From: a virus
IMG/VR virus record: IMGVR_UViG_3300008261_000370
Location: 6,839 to 31,913 of that record
Strand: one strand, 5' to 3'
DNA length: 25,075 nt
The notes below the pieces were generated by a model. That model had not been told where the DNA came from, did no database searches, and saw nothing but the letters and a program-made list of their open reading frames with translations. A program made the translations under genes and the position numbers. Below, piece after piece: positions 12,442-20,293 of this stretch (positions within the stretch are counted from its first letter, which is position 1; every line of letters starts with the position of its first letter).

Positions 12442-12964
12442 GGGAATAGCTGATGCGGGTCTACTGGTAAGAAGTTTTACTGTTTATAAATTTCTTACTC
12501 TTCTTGCTACCCCATTTACCAGCTTGGATGCCTTCAAACAAGGCTTCATAGACTCAAGAGGAAACTTCAAACAGGATGCAGACACTCTGTTGAAGCAAAG
12601 AAAAATAGATCCTCTTGACATGTTGATTATCAAGCTCAAAAAATTTTTGAGCATGGTCCCTGATCCTAATGTCAGAGCAAAATTAAATAATCAAGTTTCG
12701 ATTTTAGATTTGTTCTTGAGCGAAATGTATAATTACGATGTTGAACCACATGAAAGTCTTTATTTACTTGAAACACACTGCCTAAAAGAAGGTTTTTCTA
12801 TATTAGATTTCCTTGTTGAAGATATGACGGTTGGTAGTGGTGATGTGGCTGGTCTTTTAATTACCGATATCATCGGCCCAAAGCAAAAAGAACTAAAAGA
12901 CCCATACAGAGAAAAAAAGAAGCTTTTCAAAAGAAAGCCTCTAGAAGCTGAAATCAAAGAATAA
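12431..12964 (+). CDS. Conserved T4-like phage protein of unknown function
   Basis: 177 residues beginning MLNEGIADAGLLVRSFTVYK. The segment TVYKFLTLLATPFTSLDAFK, then GFIDSRGNFK, recalls a protein shared by many T4-like phages whose versions read TVYxFxKLLVTPF with an (I/F)ID(A/S)xG motif. The tail is basic (REKKKLFKRKP). The early Leu-Asn-Glu followed by Gly is compatible with a prohead-protease site of the (L/I)xE type, suggesting a head-associated protein, but this is weak. It overlaps the previous gene by 11 bases. A consensus late promoter for the lysis-type genes follows 7 bases after its stop. Confidence 0.75.
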   Translation: MLNEGIADAGLLVRSFTVYKFLTLLATPFTSLDAFKQGFIDSRGNFKQDADTLLKQRKIDPLDMLIIKLKKFLSMVPDPNVRAKLNNQVSILDLFLSEMYNYDVEPHESLYLLETHCLKEGFSILDFLVEDMTVGSGDVAGLLITDIIGPKQKELKDPYREKKKLFKRKPLEAEIKE

Positions 12965-12970
12965 TCTCAA

Positions 12971-12978
12971 TATAAATA
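12971..12978 (+). promoter_or_regulatory. Consensus late promoter TATAAATA for the holin/spanin-like genes
   Basis: TATAAATA, ACTCT, then GGAGGTTATT and the ATG at 12994. With T4 late geometry transcription would begin at about the first G of the GGAGG Shine-Dalgarno sequence, giving a 10-base leader. This is the clearest late promoter in the window. Confidence 0.88.
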
Positions 12979-12993
12979 ACTCTGGAGGTTATT

Positions 12994-13428
12994 ATGCCGA
13001 CTGAGTTGATTTCATTGATAGGCGGAAGCCTTACTGGATTTATCTTCAAGTTCATGGCCCAGAAGAGCCAGGACCAGAAGGAAATTTTTGAGCGTCTAAT
13101 TGCTGCTAACAAGCAGACCACGGAGAACCAAGACAAGGCAGCTCAAAGAGTCCCCCTAGATGTCGGCAAGGGAGTGCGACAGCTAATCGTTCTAACTGTT
13201 CTATTTGGAACCATCGCTGCACCCTTCATTCTTCCTTTCTTCGGAGTTCCTACCTTCGTTGAAGTAGATAGCAGCAACCCAGAAGCTCTCTTTGGTTTGA
13301 TTCCAGAGACTACCAAGAAGTATTTCGTTGAGATCAACGGATATCTTTACACTTCTGAGAATAGACAAATTCTAGTTGCAATCGTCGGATTCTACTTCGG
13401 TACAGCCGCAGCAGGGAGGAAGTCATGA
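12994..13428 (+). CDS. Candidate holin with three membrane segments
   Basis: 144 residues with a strong GGAGG Shine-Dalgarno sequence and a consensus late promoter. Three hydrophobic segments are visible: about residues 4-21 (ELISLIGGSLTGFIFKFM), 63-83 (QLIVLTVLFGTIAAPFILPF) and 126-140 (ILVAIVGFYFGTAAA). A charged linker lies between the first two (KSQDQKEIFERLIAANKQ). This matches the layout of three-TM holins of the gene-transfer-agent type. The next gene looks like a spanin and overlaps it by ATGA, which supports a lysis role. No endolysin is present in the window, so the assignment rests on topology and context. A non-lytic membrane protein is the alternative. Confidence 0.65.
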   Translation: MPTELISLIGGSLTGFIFKFMAQKSQDQKEIFERLIAANKQTTENQDKAAQRVPLDVGKGVRQLIVLTVLFGTIAAPFILPFFGVPTFVEVDSSNPEALFGLIPETTKKYFVEINGYLYTSENRQILVAIVGFYFGTAAAGRKS

Positions 13429-13667
13429 GAAAACTTTGGGCATTAGTTCTAGTCGTAGCATTAGGTGTCGCTGCCTGTGCCACTAATCCAGAAATAGTTC
13501 CAGACATTACTGGCGACAGTGTAATCATGCTAGACATCAAGAGCCAGATTGAACACAACAAGACTGTAAAGGATGACTATGGCTGGGTAATCTGGTATAT
13601 ACCCGTTCTATTCCTCGTTGTTGCCTGGGGCTGGAAAGAGTTTTTCGGTAAGAAAAAGGGAGAGTAA
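13425..13667 (+). CDS. Small lipoprotein with C-terminal membrane anchor, candidate unimolecular spanin
   Basis: 80 residues; the ATGA overlaps the upstream gene and GGGAGGAAG serves as Shine-Dalgarno. The N-terminus is a lipoprotein signal: MRKLW, a hydrophobic core, and a lipobox VAAC with Cys18. The residue after Cys is Ala, so sorting to the outer membrane is expected. A short polar stretch (about 19-52) leads to a C-terminal membrane segment (WVIWYIPVLFLVVAWGW, 54-70) and a basic tail (KKKGE) that would lie in the cytoplasm. An outer-membrane lipid anchor plus an inner-membrane C-terminal anchor is the hallmark of u-spanins such as T1 gp11. The periplasmic part is shorter than that example, which is the main weakness. 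Confidence 0.65.
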   Translation: MRKLWALVLVVALGVAACATNPEIVPDITGDSVIMLDIKSQIEHNKTVKDDYGWVIWYIPVLFLVVAWGWKEFFGKKKGE

Positions 13668-15622
13668 TGGCAAAAAAAGTAAAAGTAAATAAAAGTCCAG
13701 TAAGAATTCCTTCTTCTGCCTTTAATCCTATACAATTTGGTTCGATTCCAACATCATCTTTCCCAGAAGTAGTATTTCCCGACGCAAGAACAGTTACTCC
13801 AGCTGGTTCTGGTGGGCTTCGCGCACCAGGATTTCAGACATTTGCTCCCCGTGGAGCAGCACTAGGAGCAGGGATACCGTTTGGAACACCAAGCAGTCCA
13901 AGTATTCCCAACCTATCCCCACAAATTGACTATACTTATAATCCACAGAGATTCGGTATTGGTCAAATAAAACCAAAAGTAACTAGTGGTTCTTTTGCTC
14001 CTGCTGGACAAGCACCAAAAACTGGGCCAGTAACAGTAGCACAGCAGATGGAAGGGTTAAAGCAACAAGCAGCAGCTGCCGCACAAGAAGGAAAAGCTGC
14101 TCCTAAGCGTCTTGCTACTGCTGGTCAATTTGGTACTGGAGTAGCTTCATTTGTTGGAGGAGGTCTTGCTGGTTTGGGTTATGAAGCTCTCGTTCCACAA
14201 GAATATAGAGATTGGGCAAGTAGAACCGGATTCCAATTCGGAGACACAACAGACGTAAATCTAGATAATGTTGGTCAAATGGCCGCATTTGAAGCTGGTG
14301 CTGCTATACCTAGTGTAGCCATCAATAGAATGACTGGTGGTGCTTTAGGAACACCAGCAGGCGTAGCTGCAAGAGGTTTCTTACCAAACGTACTCGGTGG
14401 TCTTGTTGGGAGTCAGCAAGGAGCCAAGACAGCAGAAAGAGCAGCTAAAGCAGTTGGTTTAGGTGACACAGGCCAAGCAGTAGCCGGAATAGCTGGAAGT
14501 ATACCAGGTTTTATCGGCGGTAGAAATGTTGCAACTAATCTCATGTCTAAAGCAGGAAGACAGTCCATGCTACAAGGTGGAGTAAAAGGATTTGGTACAA
14601 AACTAGGTGCAGCAGGAGCAATCGCAGATACAGCATTCACTGCTGTCGATCAATTTGATACAAAATATAAGGGCTTAGGTGGAGAACTAGGAGACATTCT
14701 TGATCCAGGAGATTTGTTAGCATTAGCTGGTGGTCCTGTTGGTGCTGCTTCTTTGGTAGCAACCAAGGGACTTAAAGTAGGTGGTGCTATTTCAAGAGGA
14801 ATCATGGATGCAGAACAACAAGAAAGAAATAAAACTGTATCCGATTTGACTAATGCAACTCTTGTTCTAAACAACACAGATTGGTCAAAACAGCCTGCTG
14901 GAGCAAAAGAACAGTGGCAAAAATATGCTGCTGATTTGCAGAAAAAGCGAGACACACAATCTACCTTCCTTTTAGGAGATGAAAAGAAACAAGTTGAATT
15001 GGCCAGCCAAGAAGGAATGAAGGATTTTAATTTCAGATATAATCCCGAAACCAAAGGTCTACAGTTCCAGAGTGATGTTGCAGATGAAATGAAGAGAAGA
15101 GCACAAGATACTGCAAGAGCCAGTGGTGCTACTCCAGCTCAGTTTACTGATATAGCACAAAGACAGCAAGTTGCTGCTTTGAAGAAGCAAGCAGAAGAAG
15201 CACCAAAGACTGCGGCAGGAAGAGCCAAGATTAAGGAAGTTGAATCTAAGGAACAGGCTGCTCAGAGATTTGCTGCACAAGATGCTGTAAGACAAGCAAT
15301 TGAAGCTGGATACGAACCAGATCCAGAACTTCTCAAGCAAGCTGAAGGACCTGTCGAAAAGGATCCAAATCAGAAACAAAACGCGCAAGTAGTAATTGAT
15401 GCTGAAGTAGAGAAAGTACGCAGTCAAGAAAACCAGCAAGTACAACAAGTCAAACAAAAGGAAGAAGAAAAGGAAGAAGAAAGAAAAGCTAAGAATGCTC
15501 AGGCAGAAAAGAAACTAGCCGACACTAGAGATAGAGCAAGTCTTCCAGATAAATGGGATCCAGCTCAGAAGAAATTCGTATCCCCATTTGATGCAAAATA
15601 TGATCAATTACCGGGAAGATAA
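13667..15622 (+). CDS. Large Ala/Gly-rich protein with hydrophobic core and charged coiled-coil end
   Basis: 651 residues. The ATG overlaps the upstream TAA (TAATG), with GGGAGAG as Shine-Dalgarno. Residues 1-150 are Pro/Gly/Ser-rich. Residues about 150-385 contain repeated Gly/Ala-rich hydrophobic stretches of the glycine-zipper kind (FGTGVASFVGGGLAGLGYEA, AVAGIAGSIPGFIGG, LLALAGGPVGAASLVA). The remainder is polar and helical, ending with a Lys/Glu/Gln coiled coil (VKQKEEEKEEERKAKNAQAEK). No catalytic motif is seen. This layout resembles phage internal or ejected virion proteins that insert in membranes, but no homologue was recognised. It directly follows the lysis-type pair and ends in a 15-base convergent overlap with the RuvC gene. 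Confidence 0.75.
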   Translation: MAKKVKVNKSPVRIPSSAFNPIQFGSIPTSSFPEVVFPDARTVTPAGSGGLRAPGFQTFAPRGAALGAGIPFGTPSSPSIPNLSPQIDYTYNPQRFGIGQIKPKVTSGSFAPAGQAPKTGPVTVAQQMEGLKQQAAAAAQEGKAAPKRLATAGQFGTGVASFVGGGLAGLGYEALVPQEYRDWASRTGFQFGDTTDVNLDNVGQMAAFEAGAAIPSVAINRMTGGALGTPAGVAARGFLPNVLGGLVGSQQGAKTAERAAKAVGLGDTGQAVAGIAGSIPGFIGGRNVATNLMSKAGRQSMLQGGVKGFGTKLGAAGAIADTAFTAVDQFDTKYKGLGGELGDILDPGDLLALAGGPVGAASLVATKGLKVGGAISRGIMDAEQQERNKTVSDLTNATLVLNNTDWSKQPAGAKEQWQKYAADLQKKRDTQSTFLLGDEKKQVELASQEGMKDFNFRYNPETKGLQFQSDVADEMKRRAQDTARASGATPAQFTDIAQRQQVAALKKQAEEAPKTAAGRAKIKEVESKEQAAQRFAAQDAVRQAIEAGYEPDPELLKQAEGPVEKDPNQKQNAQVVIDAEVEKVRSQENQQVQQVKQKEEEKEEERKAKNAQAEKKLADTRDRASLPDKWDPAQKKFVSPFDAKYDQLPGR

Positions 15623-16171
15623 CTGATTGTCATAAACAGCTTTGCAGATGTAAAAGGAGTCAACGATATCCGTAATAGGATTCTTGACTTCTTTTCCTAT
15701 CTGGTCAAAGTGAATTCTCAAATCAGTACCAGTCTCTTTGACAAATGCCTCAAACATTTCTTGCTTGTTGGCATTTCCCTTTCCGCTTGCAAGTTTCTTG
15801 ACTCTGGTTGGCTGAATGACATCAAGGGGTATAGATTGCTGCCACAGCTTGTACTTTAAAATGCCAGTATTCTCTGCTATATGAAAGATTCGTCCCTTGG
15901 CAGCATAGGCATAGTCCTCAAGGGCAACCTGTTCACTTCCGATGAGGAGTTCTACCGCCCAGTCTGAGATGCTGTCGTATCTACCACATTCTGCTGTATA
16001 GTCTGGAAATAGTTCTCCACGAATATTATTATTAAACATCGTGGCGTTCTTCTTGGTATCGGTCAGGAAATAGAACATGCAGTTCTTATAAGAAAACTCC
16101 CCGTGCATTCTGCCATTGAAGATACAGATGCAAGGGGAAGTTAACGAGTAGTCAATACCAGCGATTATCAC
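15608..16171 (-). CDS. RuvC-like Holliday junction resolvase
   Basis: 187 residues from a GTG at 16171; the nearest ATG upstream hits a stop after one codon. The RNase H-like catalytic set is visible: Asp7 in AGIDYSL, Glu85 in VALEDYAY, and Asp168 with Asp171 in ITDIVDSFYI. Between them IPLDVIQPTRVKKLASGKGN, then ANKQEMF, matches the RuvC-type loop and helix. Its likely job is resolving branched DNA from UvsX-dependent recombination before packaging. It is the last gene of the - strand block and follows the previous stop by 7 bases. No Shine-Dalgarno sequence is evident, and a weak CCTAAATA box lies 4 bases before the GTG. Confidence 0.85.
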   Translation of the reverse strand: MIIAGIDYSLTSPCICIFNGRMHGEFSYKNCMFYFLTDTKKNATMFNNNIRGELFPDYTAECGRYDSISDWAVELLIGSEQVALEDYAYAAKGRIFHIAENTGILKYKLWQQSIPLDVIQPTRVKKLASGKGNANKQEMFEAFVKETGTDLRIHFDQIGKEVKNPITDIVDSFYICKAVYDNQLSSR

Positions 16172-16178
16172 ATACTAT

Positions 16179-17003
16179 TTAGGCTATATTGCTATTATGT
16201 AAAGTTTCGGCATTTTTCTTTGCTCTTGATATAATTTCGCCTGTCCTACCAGGAATTCTTCTACGAATTAATATTCTAAGAGCTGCTGCTGAGGGTCCAC
16301 CAGAAGCTTTTGGTTCAGATGGCTCTAAATCATGAATTTTAAATATTTTATCAAAACTTTCTTGATCATGATAAGAATGAGTTTCTTCTAAACCAGATGC
16401 TCTTAATGCAGCATCAATCATAGAATTATGATCCTCTGCTTCTTTAAATAACTTATCATTATCTTTTTGTGACATTGATTCGTTATGAGTATGTTTTCTT
16501 CTTCTTGTTATAACAGAATAACCTCTAGATTGCGAACCATGAATGAGAATTTCATTTTTACCAATATGATCAAATAAAAGAGATTGCAGCGGTTGAGAAG
16601 GTGTTTTTGCTAATGTTTCTTTTTCTTTTTCTGGTAAATCAGCCGATCTTATCCTCATTCTTGAAGAACCAGAGGGAGAAACATCTGTTGTCATGGCATT
16701 TACTATTATTCCTAAAGGTGATGCCTTCGCAATATTTACTCTGGTATAATCCCCTCCTTTAGTTTCTCTTCCTTTTTTCGCTTCTATGTTTAGAGATACC
16801 AAACGATCTTGATGCGAAAAATCAACAGTAACATCAGCTCCTTGTCCTGGAGCATTAACTCTAGATTTTACTCCTTCTAACGGAGAATCTGAAAAATGTT
16901 GCCGGATCATATCTTGTAGAGATAGTCCGGAAGCGGCTATTGCTGATCCCCTACTTGTAGAGTTTTCTAATAACTTTTTAACCAGTTTAAGCCTATGGTC
17001 CAT
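16179..17003 (-). CDS. Unrecognised protein with a possible PD-(D/E)XK nuclease core
   Basis: 274 residues starting MDHRLKLVKKLLENSTSRGS, 3 bases after the nrdJ stop. Residues about 52-77 read GQGADVTVDFSHQDRLVS, then LNIEAKKGRE. An Asp followed by a strand ending in E-x-K is the core of PD-(D/E)XK enzymes, so a nuclease is possible but not proven. Later parts include a basic RRRKHTHNE stretch and a C-terminal RILIRRRIPGRTGEIISRA. Codon use is visibly richer in A/T at third positions than in nrdJ, which suggests later acquisition. Its place in a replication block favours a DNA-related role. Confidence 0.75.
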   Translation of the reverse strand: MDHRLKLVKKLLENSTSRGSAIAASGLSLQDMIRQHFSDSPLEGVKSRVNAPGQGADVTVDFSHQDRLVSLNIEAKKGRETKGGDYTRVNIAKASPLGIIVNAMTTDVSPSGSSRMRIRSADLPEKEKETLAKTPSQPLQSLLFDHIGKNEILIHGSQSRGYSVITRRRKHTHNESMSQKDNDKLFKEAEDHNSMIDAALRASGLEETHSYHDQESFDKIFKIHDLEPSEPKASGGPSAAALRILIRRRIPGRTGEIISRAKKNAETLHNSNIA

Positions 17004-17006
17004 ACC

Positions 17007-18929
17007 TTATTTAGTAAGATCGACTAATTCACATGCCCCAGCCGTGCAGCTAAAAGTCTGGGTTCCTGTGGTGTTGTCTTCCTTCTCATACTTGGACAAT
17101 TCGCTCCAATCAACATCCTTTGGAAGCTTGGCAAGCATGGTTTCGTACTGCTCCTTGGTGCAGTCTTCATAAGGAGCCTGACGATAGGTGTGGTCTGAGT
17201 GCGGAAGGAACGAAATACCGCTGATCTCGTCAAAGTGCTTATAGACCCAGGCTCCAACTTCCATCCACTCTTCATCACGAACAGTAATGGTAACGCTTGG
17301 CTTATGTTCGCACCAGTACTGCTGATAGGTGAGCCAGAGTTGCAACTGCTCAAGAGCGGTCATGTCATTGCGGGTGATGCAATGCTCAGGAGCCTTCATG
17401 GGGAATGAGAAGACCATAGTGTGGTTTGGCTTCATGACGCATGGCTCGGCAGGGAATCCCTTGTCAATCATAAACTGGCAGATTGGATCCTTGCGATCAG
17501 CGCGAACACGACGAATGTAATAGTTAGCGTGACGAGCATGAATACCCGAAGCAGCATCCACAAGCTGGCTAACAGTACCACTTGGCTTGACGCAAGTGAT
17601 TGCAGCAGACTCGTTGATCTTTAGCTTATGAGCATACTCCTTGTTGGTATCCACCGCGACATGGCGTAGATGCTCAAGAAGATCGGGTAGATCACCAGCA
17701 CGACCATTGGTGATCTCGTTGTCCATGATACCAGTCAGAGACACCCCAAGCAGACGCTCTTCTTCACAGTTCTTCTGCCAATCGCTTGATAGGTAGCGGA
17801 ACTTTGTAAGAGTTGACTGGAATGTACCAAGAATGGTAGCAAGACGAACCTTACGAGCAAGAGTATCTGGAGTATCGTCAGCACGAATCACGACTTCAGA
17901 TAGGTTGCAGAACTCACGATCACGCAAAATAATTTCTGAGCATGGATTGGTTCCGAAGTCATAGTTTGGATTACGACGATCACCAAGACGCTTGATTTGA
18001 TTCTTTGCAGCCTGACGATTGAAGATACCACGCTCACCGCTCTTGCTCTTGACAAGTGCAACCCATTCGTCCATGAAGGTTTCCATGTCTGGCTTGCTCT
18101 TGTATGATGCAGAGTTGTTTGCAAGTGCGCGTTGACCGTTGTTCTCCCACCATGCACCGCTCTTTGCATTACGCATGCGGTCATCGTCAAGTGACGATAG
18201 AGAGATGAGAGCAGAACGACGAACGCCACCCACAACTACGATTTCAGCAATTTTGCATACGATATCGTGGCATTCGACGGTAGTGAGCTTTCTACCAGCT
18301 GCCTTGCGGAAGGTTTCAATGGTAAAGCGGAAAAGGTCTTCCAGCGGTTCAGGTCCTGATGCTCGTCCACCGAATGTTTTAAGTCTCGCTCCAGCAGGAC
18401 GAACTTTTGAAATGTCCCATTGCGGAATCTGACCACCAATGAGTAGCGAGAAGAGTTCCTTATAAGCCTTGGCCCAGCCAATCTTAGAGTCCTCCACAAC
18501 AATGAGCGTATCACTGTTGGCAAATTCTTCAGCAATAGTAGGAAGTTTTTCAACGAAATCCCTTTCGACGGAGAATCCAACACCTGTACCGCACATTAAG
18601 ATGTATAGAATCTCATCAAACGAGCGAACCTTGCTCGTAGAAACATAAGAGCAGTTATACCCTGCTACATGGTCGCGCTCCAATGCCTCGCCTGCGGTCA
18701 TGAGGCAGCGCATAGACGGCATCACTTCCAAATTCAGAACAGCTGTTTCAAGCTCCTTGCGTAGATCCTTGGGCAACTTGTAGTTGCAGCTTTCCTTGAG
18801 GTGGGTTTCAAAGAAGTCGAAGTAACGAGTAACGGTTTCGTTCCACAATTCTCGTCTTTGTTCTAGTTCGATCCACTTAGAATAGCGACTAATTGCAATA
18901 AAATTTTGATAAGCTGAAGGTAGTGACAT
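17007..18929 (-). CDS. nrdJ: Adenosylcobalamin-dependent (class II) ribonucleotide reductase
   Basis: 640 residues with a TAAGGA Shine-Dalgarno sequence. It reduces ribonucleotides to deoxyribonucleotides using a cobalamin-generated thiyl radical. Visible landmarks are Cys93 in GYNCSYV (redox pair), NPCSEI at 328-333 with the radical Cys330 and Glu332, and Cys341 in EFCNLSEV. The C-terminal shuttle pair is CTAGAC, Cys628 and Cys633. The FSCTAGACELVD tail and single-chain layout resemble the monomeric Lactobacillus RtpR type, although at 640 residues it is shorter than that about 739-residue enzyme. No second subunit or activase gene is present, as expected for class II. Activity would depend on host adenosylcobalamin. 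Confidence 0.92.
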   Translation of the reverse strand: MSLPSAYQNFIAISRYSKWIELEQRRELWNETVTRYFDFFETHLKESCNYKLPKDLRKELETAVLNLEVMPSMRCLMTAGEALERDHVAGYNCSYVSTSKVRSFDEILYILMCGTGVGFSVERDFVEKLPTIAEEFANSDTLIVVEDSKIGWAKAYKELFSLLIGGQIPQWDISKVRPAGARLKTFGGRASGPEPLEDLFRFTIETFRKAAGRKLTTVECHDIVCKIAEIVVVGGVRRSALISLSSLDDDRMRNAKSGAWWENNGQRALANNSASYKSKPDMETFMDEWVALVKSKSGERGIFNRQAAKNQIKRLGDRRNPNYDFGTNPCSEIILRDREFCNLSEVVIRADDTPDTLARKVRLATILGTFQSTLTKFRYLSSDWQKNCEEERLLGVSLTGIMDNEITNGRAGDLPDLLEHLRHVAVDTNKEYAHKLKINESAAITCVKPSGTVSQLVDAASGIHARHANYYIRRVRADRKDPICQFMIDKGFPAEPCVMKPNHTMVFSFPMKAPEHCITRNDMTALEQLQLWLTYQQYWCEHKPSVTITVRDEEWMEVGAWVYKHFDEISGISFLPHSDHTYRQAPYEDCTKEQYETMLAKLPKDVDWSELSKYEKEDNTTGTQTFSCTAGACELVDLTK

Positions 18930-18986
18930 ATTTTAAAAATCCTTAGAGTTGTGGCATTCTAGCCGTGTTGGGTATTTAGTCAATAT

Positions 18987-19568
18987 TTACTTGATATTTT
19001 TGTTATAGTTCTCAGTAATTATTTGACATATTTCAATGAATTTTTCGTTAGATAAATCCCATTTCATGGAATTTACATCTTTATGAACCCATTGTATGTT
19101 TGTTGATGTGTAACCGTCTTTACTGTTAATTCTATCTAACGAAGCAGTTCCCATTTTTCCACTAGTTTCAAAGTTTAAAGGAAATTTTGTATAAACACAT
19201 AATCCGTTTTGGCTCTGAAAAACTTTATCTAAATCTTCTCTAGTAACAGAAAATGGTATTTTTCTTTTCTCGGCACATTTTTTAATTTTATTAAAATACA
19301 TTCCAGTTACATGTATTGAATCACCTTTCCAAAGATGACTTTTTTCAAATCTGTGCCTGTCTCCGTAACAATCGTTACAGCCATGAACATTTCCATAAAC
19401 TAAATGCCATTTACTAATTTCTTTCTCCGAACCACAATCACACTTAACTTTCCAGTATCTTATACTTGATTTTTGGCTTTTAAACTTAATTAGTTTTCCT
19501 TCACCAATAATTGTATACGATCCTACTTTTTGGTTAAGCCAATTTTTACCTTTATATATTAATTCCAT
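18987..19568 (-). CDS. Free-standing HNH homing endonuclease
   Basis: 193 residues from the ATG at 19568, chosen because AAAGGA lies 8 bases upstream; an ATG at 19577 would overlap that Shine-Dalgarno sequence. The N-terminal zinc-like region has KCDCGSEKEISKWHLVYGN, then GCNDC. The HNH part reads GLCVYTKFPLNF, then ASLDRINSKDGYTSTNIQWV, then HKDVNSMKWDLS, which is the usual homing form. It is visibly richer in A/T than its neighbours and sits between thyX and nrdJ, a typical site for mobile endonucleases near nucleotide-metabolism genes. It has its own late-type TATACATA box, as reported for several T4 homing enzymes. It may cleave allelic sites in related phages. Confidence 0.87.
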   Translation of the reverse strand: MELIYKGKNWLNQKVGSYTIIGEGKLIKFKSQKSSIRYWKVKCDCGSEKEISKWHLVYGNVHGCNDCYGDRHRFEKSHLWKGDSIHVTGMYFNKIKKCAEKRKIPFSVTREDLDKVFQSQNGLCVYTKFPLNFETSGKMGTASLDRINSKDGYTSTNIQWVHKDVNSMKWDLSNEKFIEICQIITENYNKNIK

Positions 19569-19589
19569 ATATAACATCCTTTTATAATT

Positions 19590-19597
19590 TATGTATA
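19590..19597 (-). promoter_or_regulatory. Late-type promoter box for the homing endonuclease
   Basis: The - strand reads TATACATA, AATTA, then TAAAAGGATGTTATAT before the ATG at 19568, so a short leader carries the Shine-Dalgarno sequence. It lies just after the thyX stop, inside an otherwise early/middle-type gene block. Confidence 0.65.
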
Positions 19598-19609
19598 AAA
19601 GAGTGTTAT

Positions 19610-20293
19610 TTACTTGGTAAGTTCTTCCCAGCAGACAGGGAAATAGGGCTGAATTAGGCTACCCATGGCAGTTGCGTATTCCCGAACTTCCCATTGAGCA
19701 TGGGGGTCGATTCTTTGCTTAAAAACACGGGCATAAGCGGCCAAAGAACCCGTCCAGTACCATTCGGTGTATGTACCCTGGGGCAGGGCAAAACGAGCCT
19801 GTTCTGGGGCGATTCCAGCCCCAAGGAGCCAGTGGTAGGTCTTTAGGGCATCGCTAGCCACCTCAAAATACATGGCCTCAGCAGCCGCTAGCGTGTCTTC
19901 ATTGGTCAGGAAGTCTTCTGACCCCTGTTTGGCCCCATTTGTGGGCTTTGTACGCCATTTTGGAATGTAAATTTCGGGTTCTTCGGTTACATACCGACGA
20001 GAAATTTCGTTTTCAACGAATCCGACCTTGTGCTTAAAAAGCTGGGTACGAATCGAAATAGGAGCCTTGATGTGAAGCATGATCTGGGGATGGGCAAAGG
20101 GGGTCCAGTGCTTGTGCTTGGCCAGATACGAAATAAGCTTCTTGTCCTTATCGTTCAATGCCTTACTGATATCTCCGTCCCAAGATGATTCCTTGTGGAA
20201 AGAAACTCTGGCTGCATTTACAACCGTCAAATCAGAACCCATCACTTCGATGAGTCGAACGAAACCCTTATCAAGTACATTTACTTTTTCCAT
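19610..20293 (-). CDS. thyX: Flavin-dependent thymidylate synthase
   Basis: 227 residues. It converts dUMP to dTMP using FAD and methylene-tetrahydrofolate. Visible features are VVNAARVSF near the start (22-32), KHKHWTPFAHPQIMLHIKAP (60-79), and the signature region LFKHKVGFVENEISRRYV (85-102). The family signature is usually RHRxxSxNExSxRY; here the first part is KHK and one residue longer, as in a phage-rich subgroup that I recall. GAGIAPEQARFALPQGTYTE contains the conserved Arg near the C-terminal half. GAGG lies 9 bases upstream, and the start is inside the last codons of the primase gene (13-base overlap), so the two are probably translated together. It partners with the RNR for dTTP supply. 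Confidence 0.92.
   Translation of the reverse strand: MEKVNVLDKGFVRLIEVMGSDLTVVNAARVSFHKESSWDGDISKALNDKDKKLISYLAKHKHWTPFAHPQIMLHIKAPISIRTQLFKHKVGFVENEISRRYVTEEPEIYIPKWRTKPTNGAKQGSEDFLTNEDTLAAAEAMYFEVASDALKTYHWLLGAGIAPEQARFALPQGTYTEWYWTGSLAAYARVFKQRIDPHAQWEVREYATAMGSLIQPYFPVCWEELTK

Noticed and set aside
15600-15630. Terminator between the convergent late and early blocks
   Set aside because: The two genes overlap by 15 bases and no hairpin with a T run was found there.
18930-18986. Attachment site or small RNA in the gap between nrdJ and the HNH gene
   Set aside because: The gap is 57 bases with only the nrdJ Shine-Dalgarno sequence recognisable, and no repeat or stable hairpin was seen.
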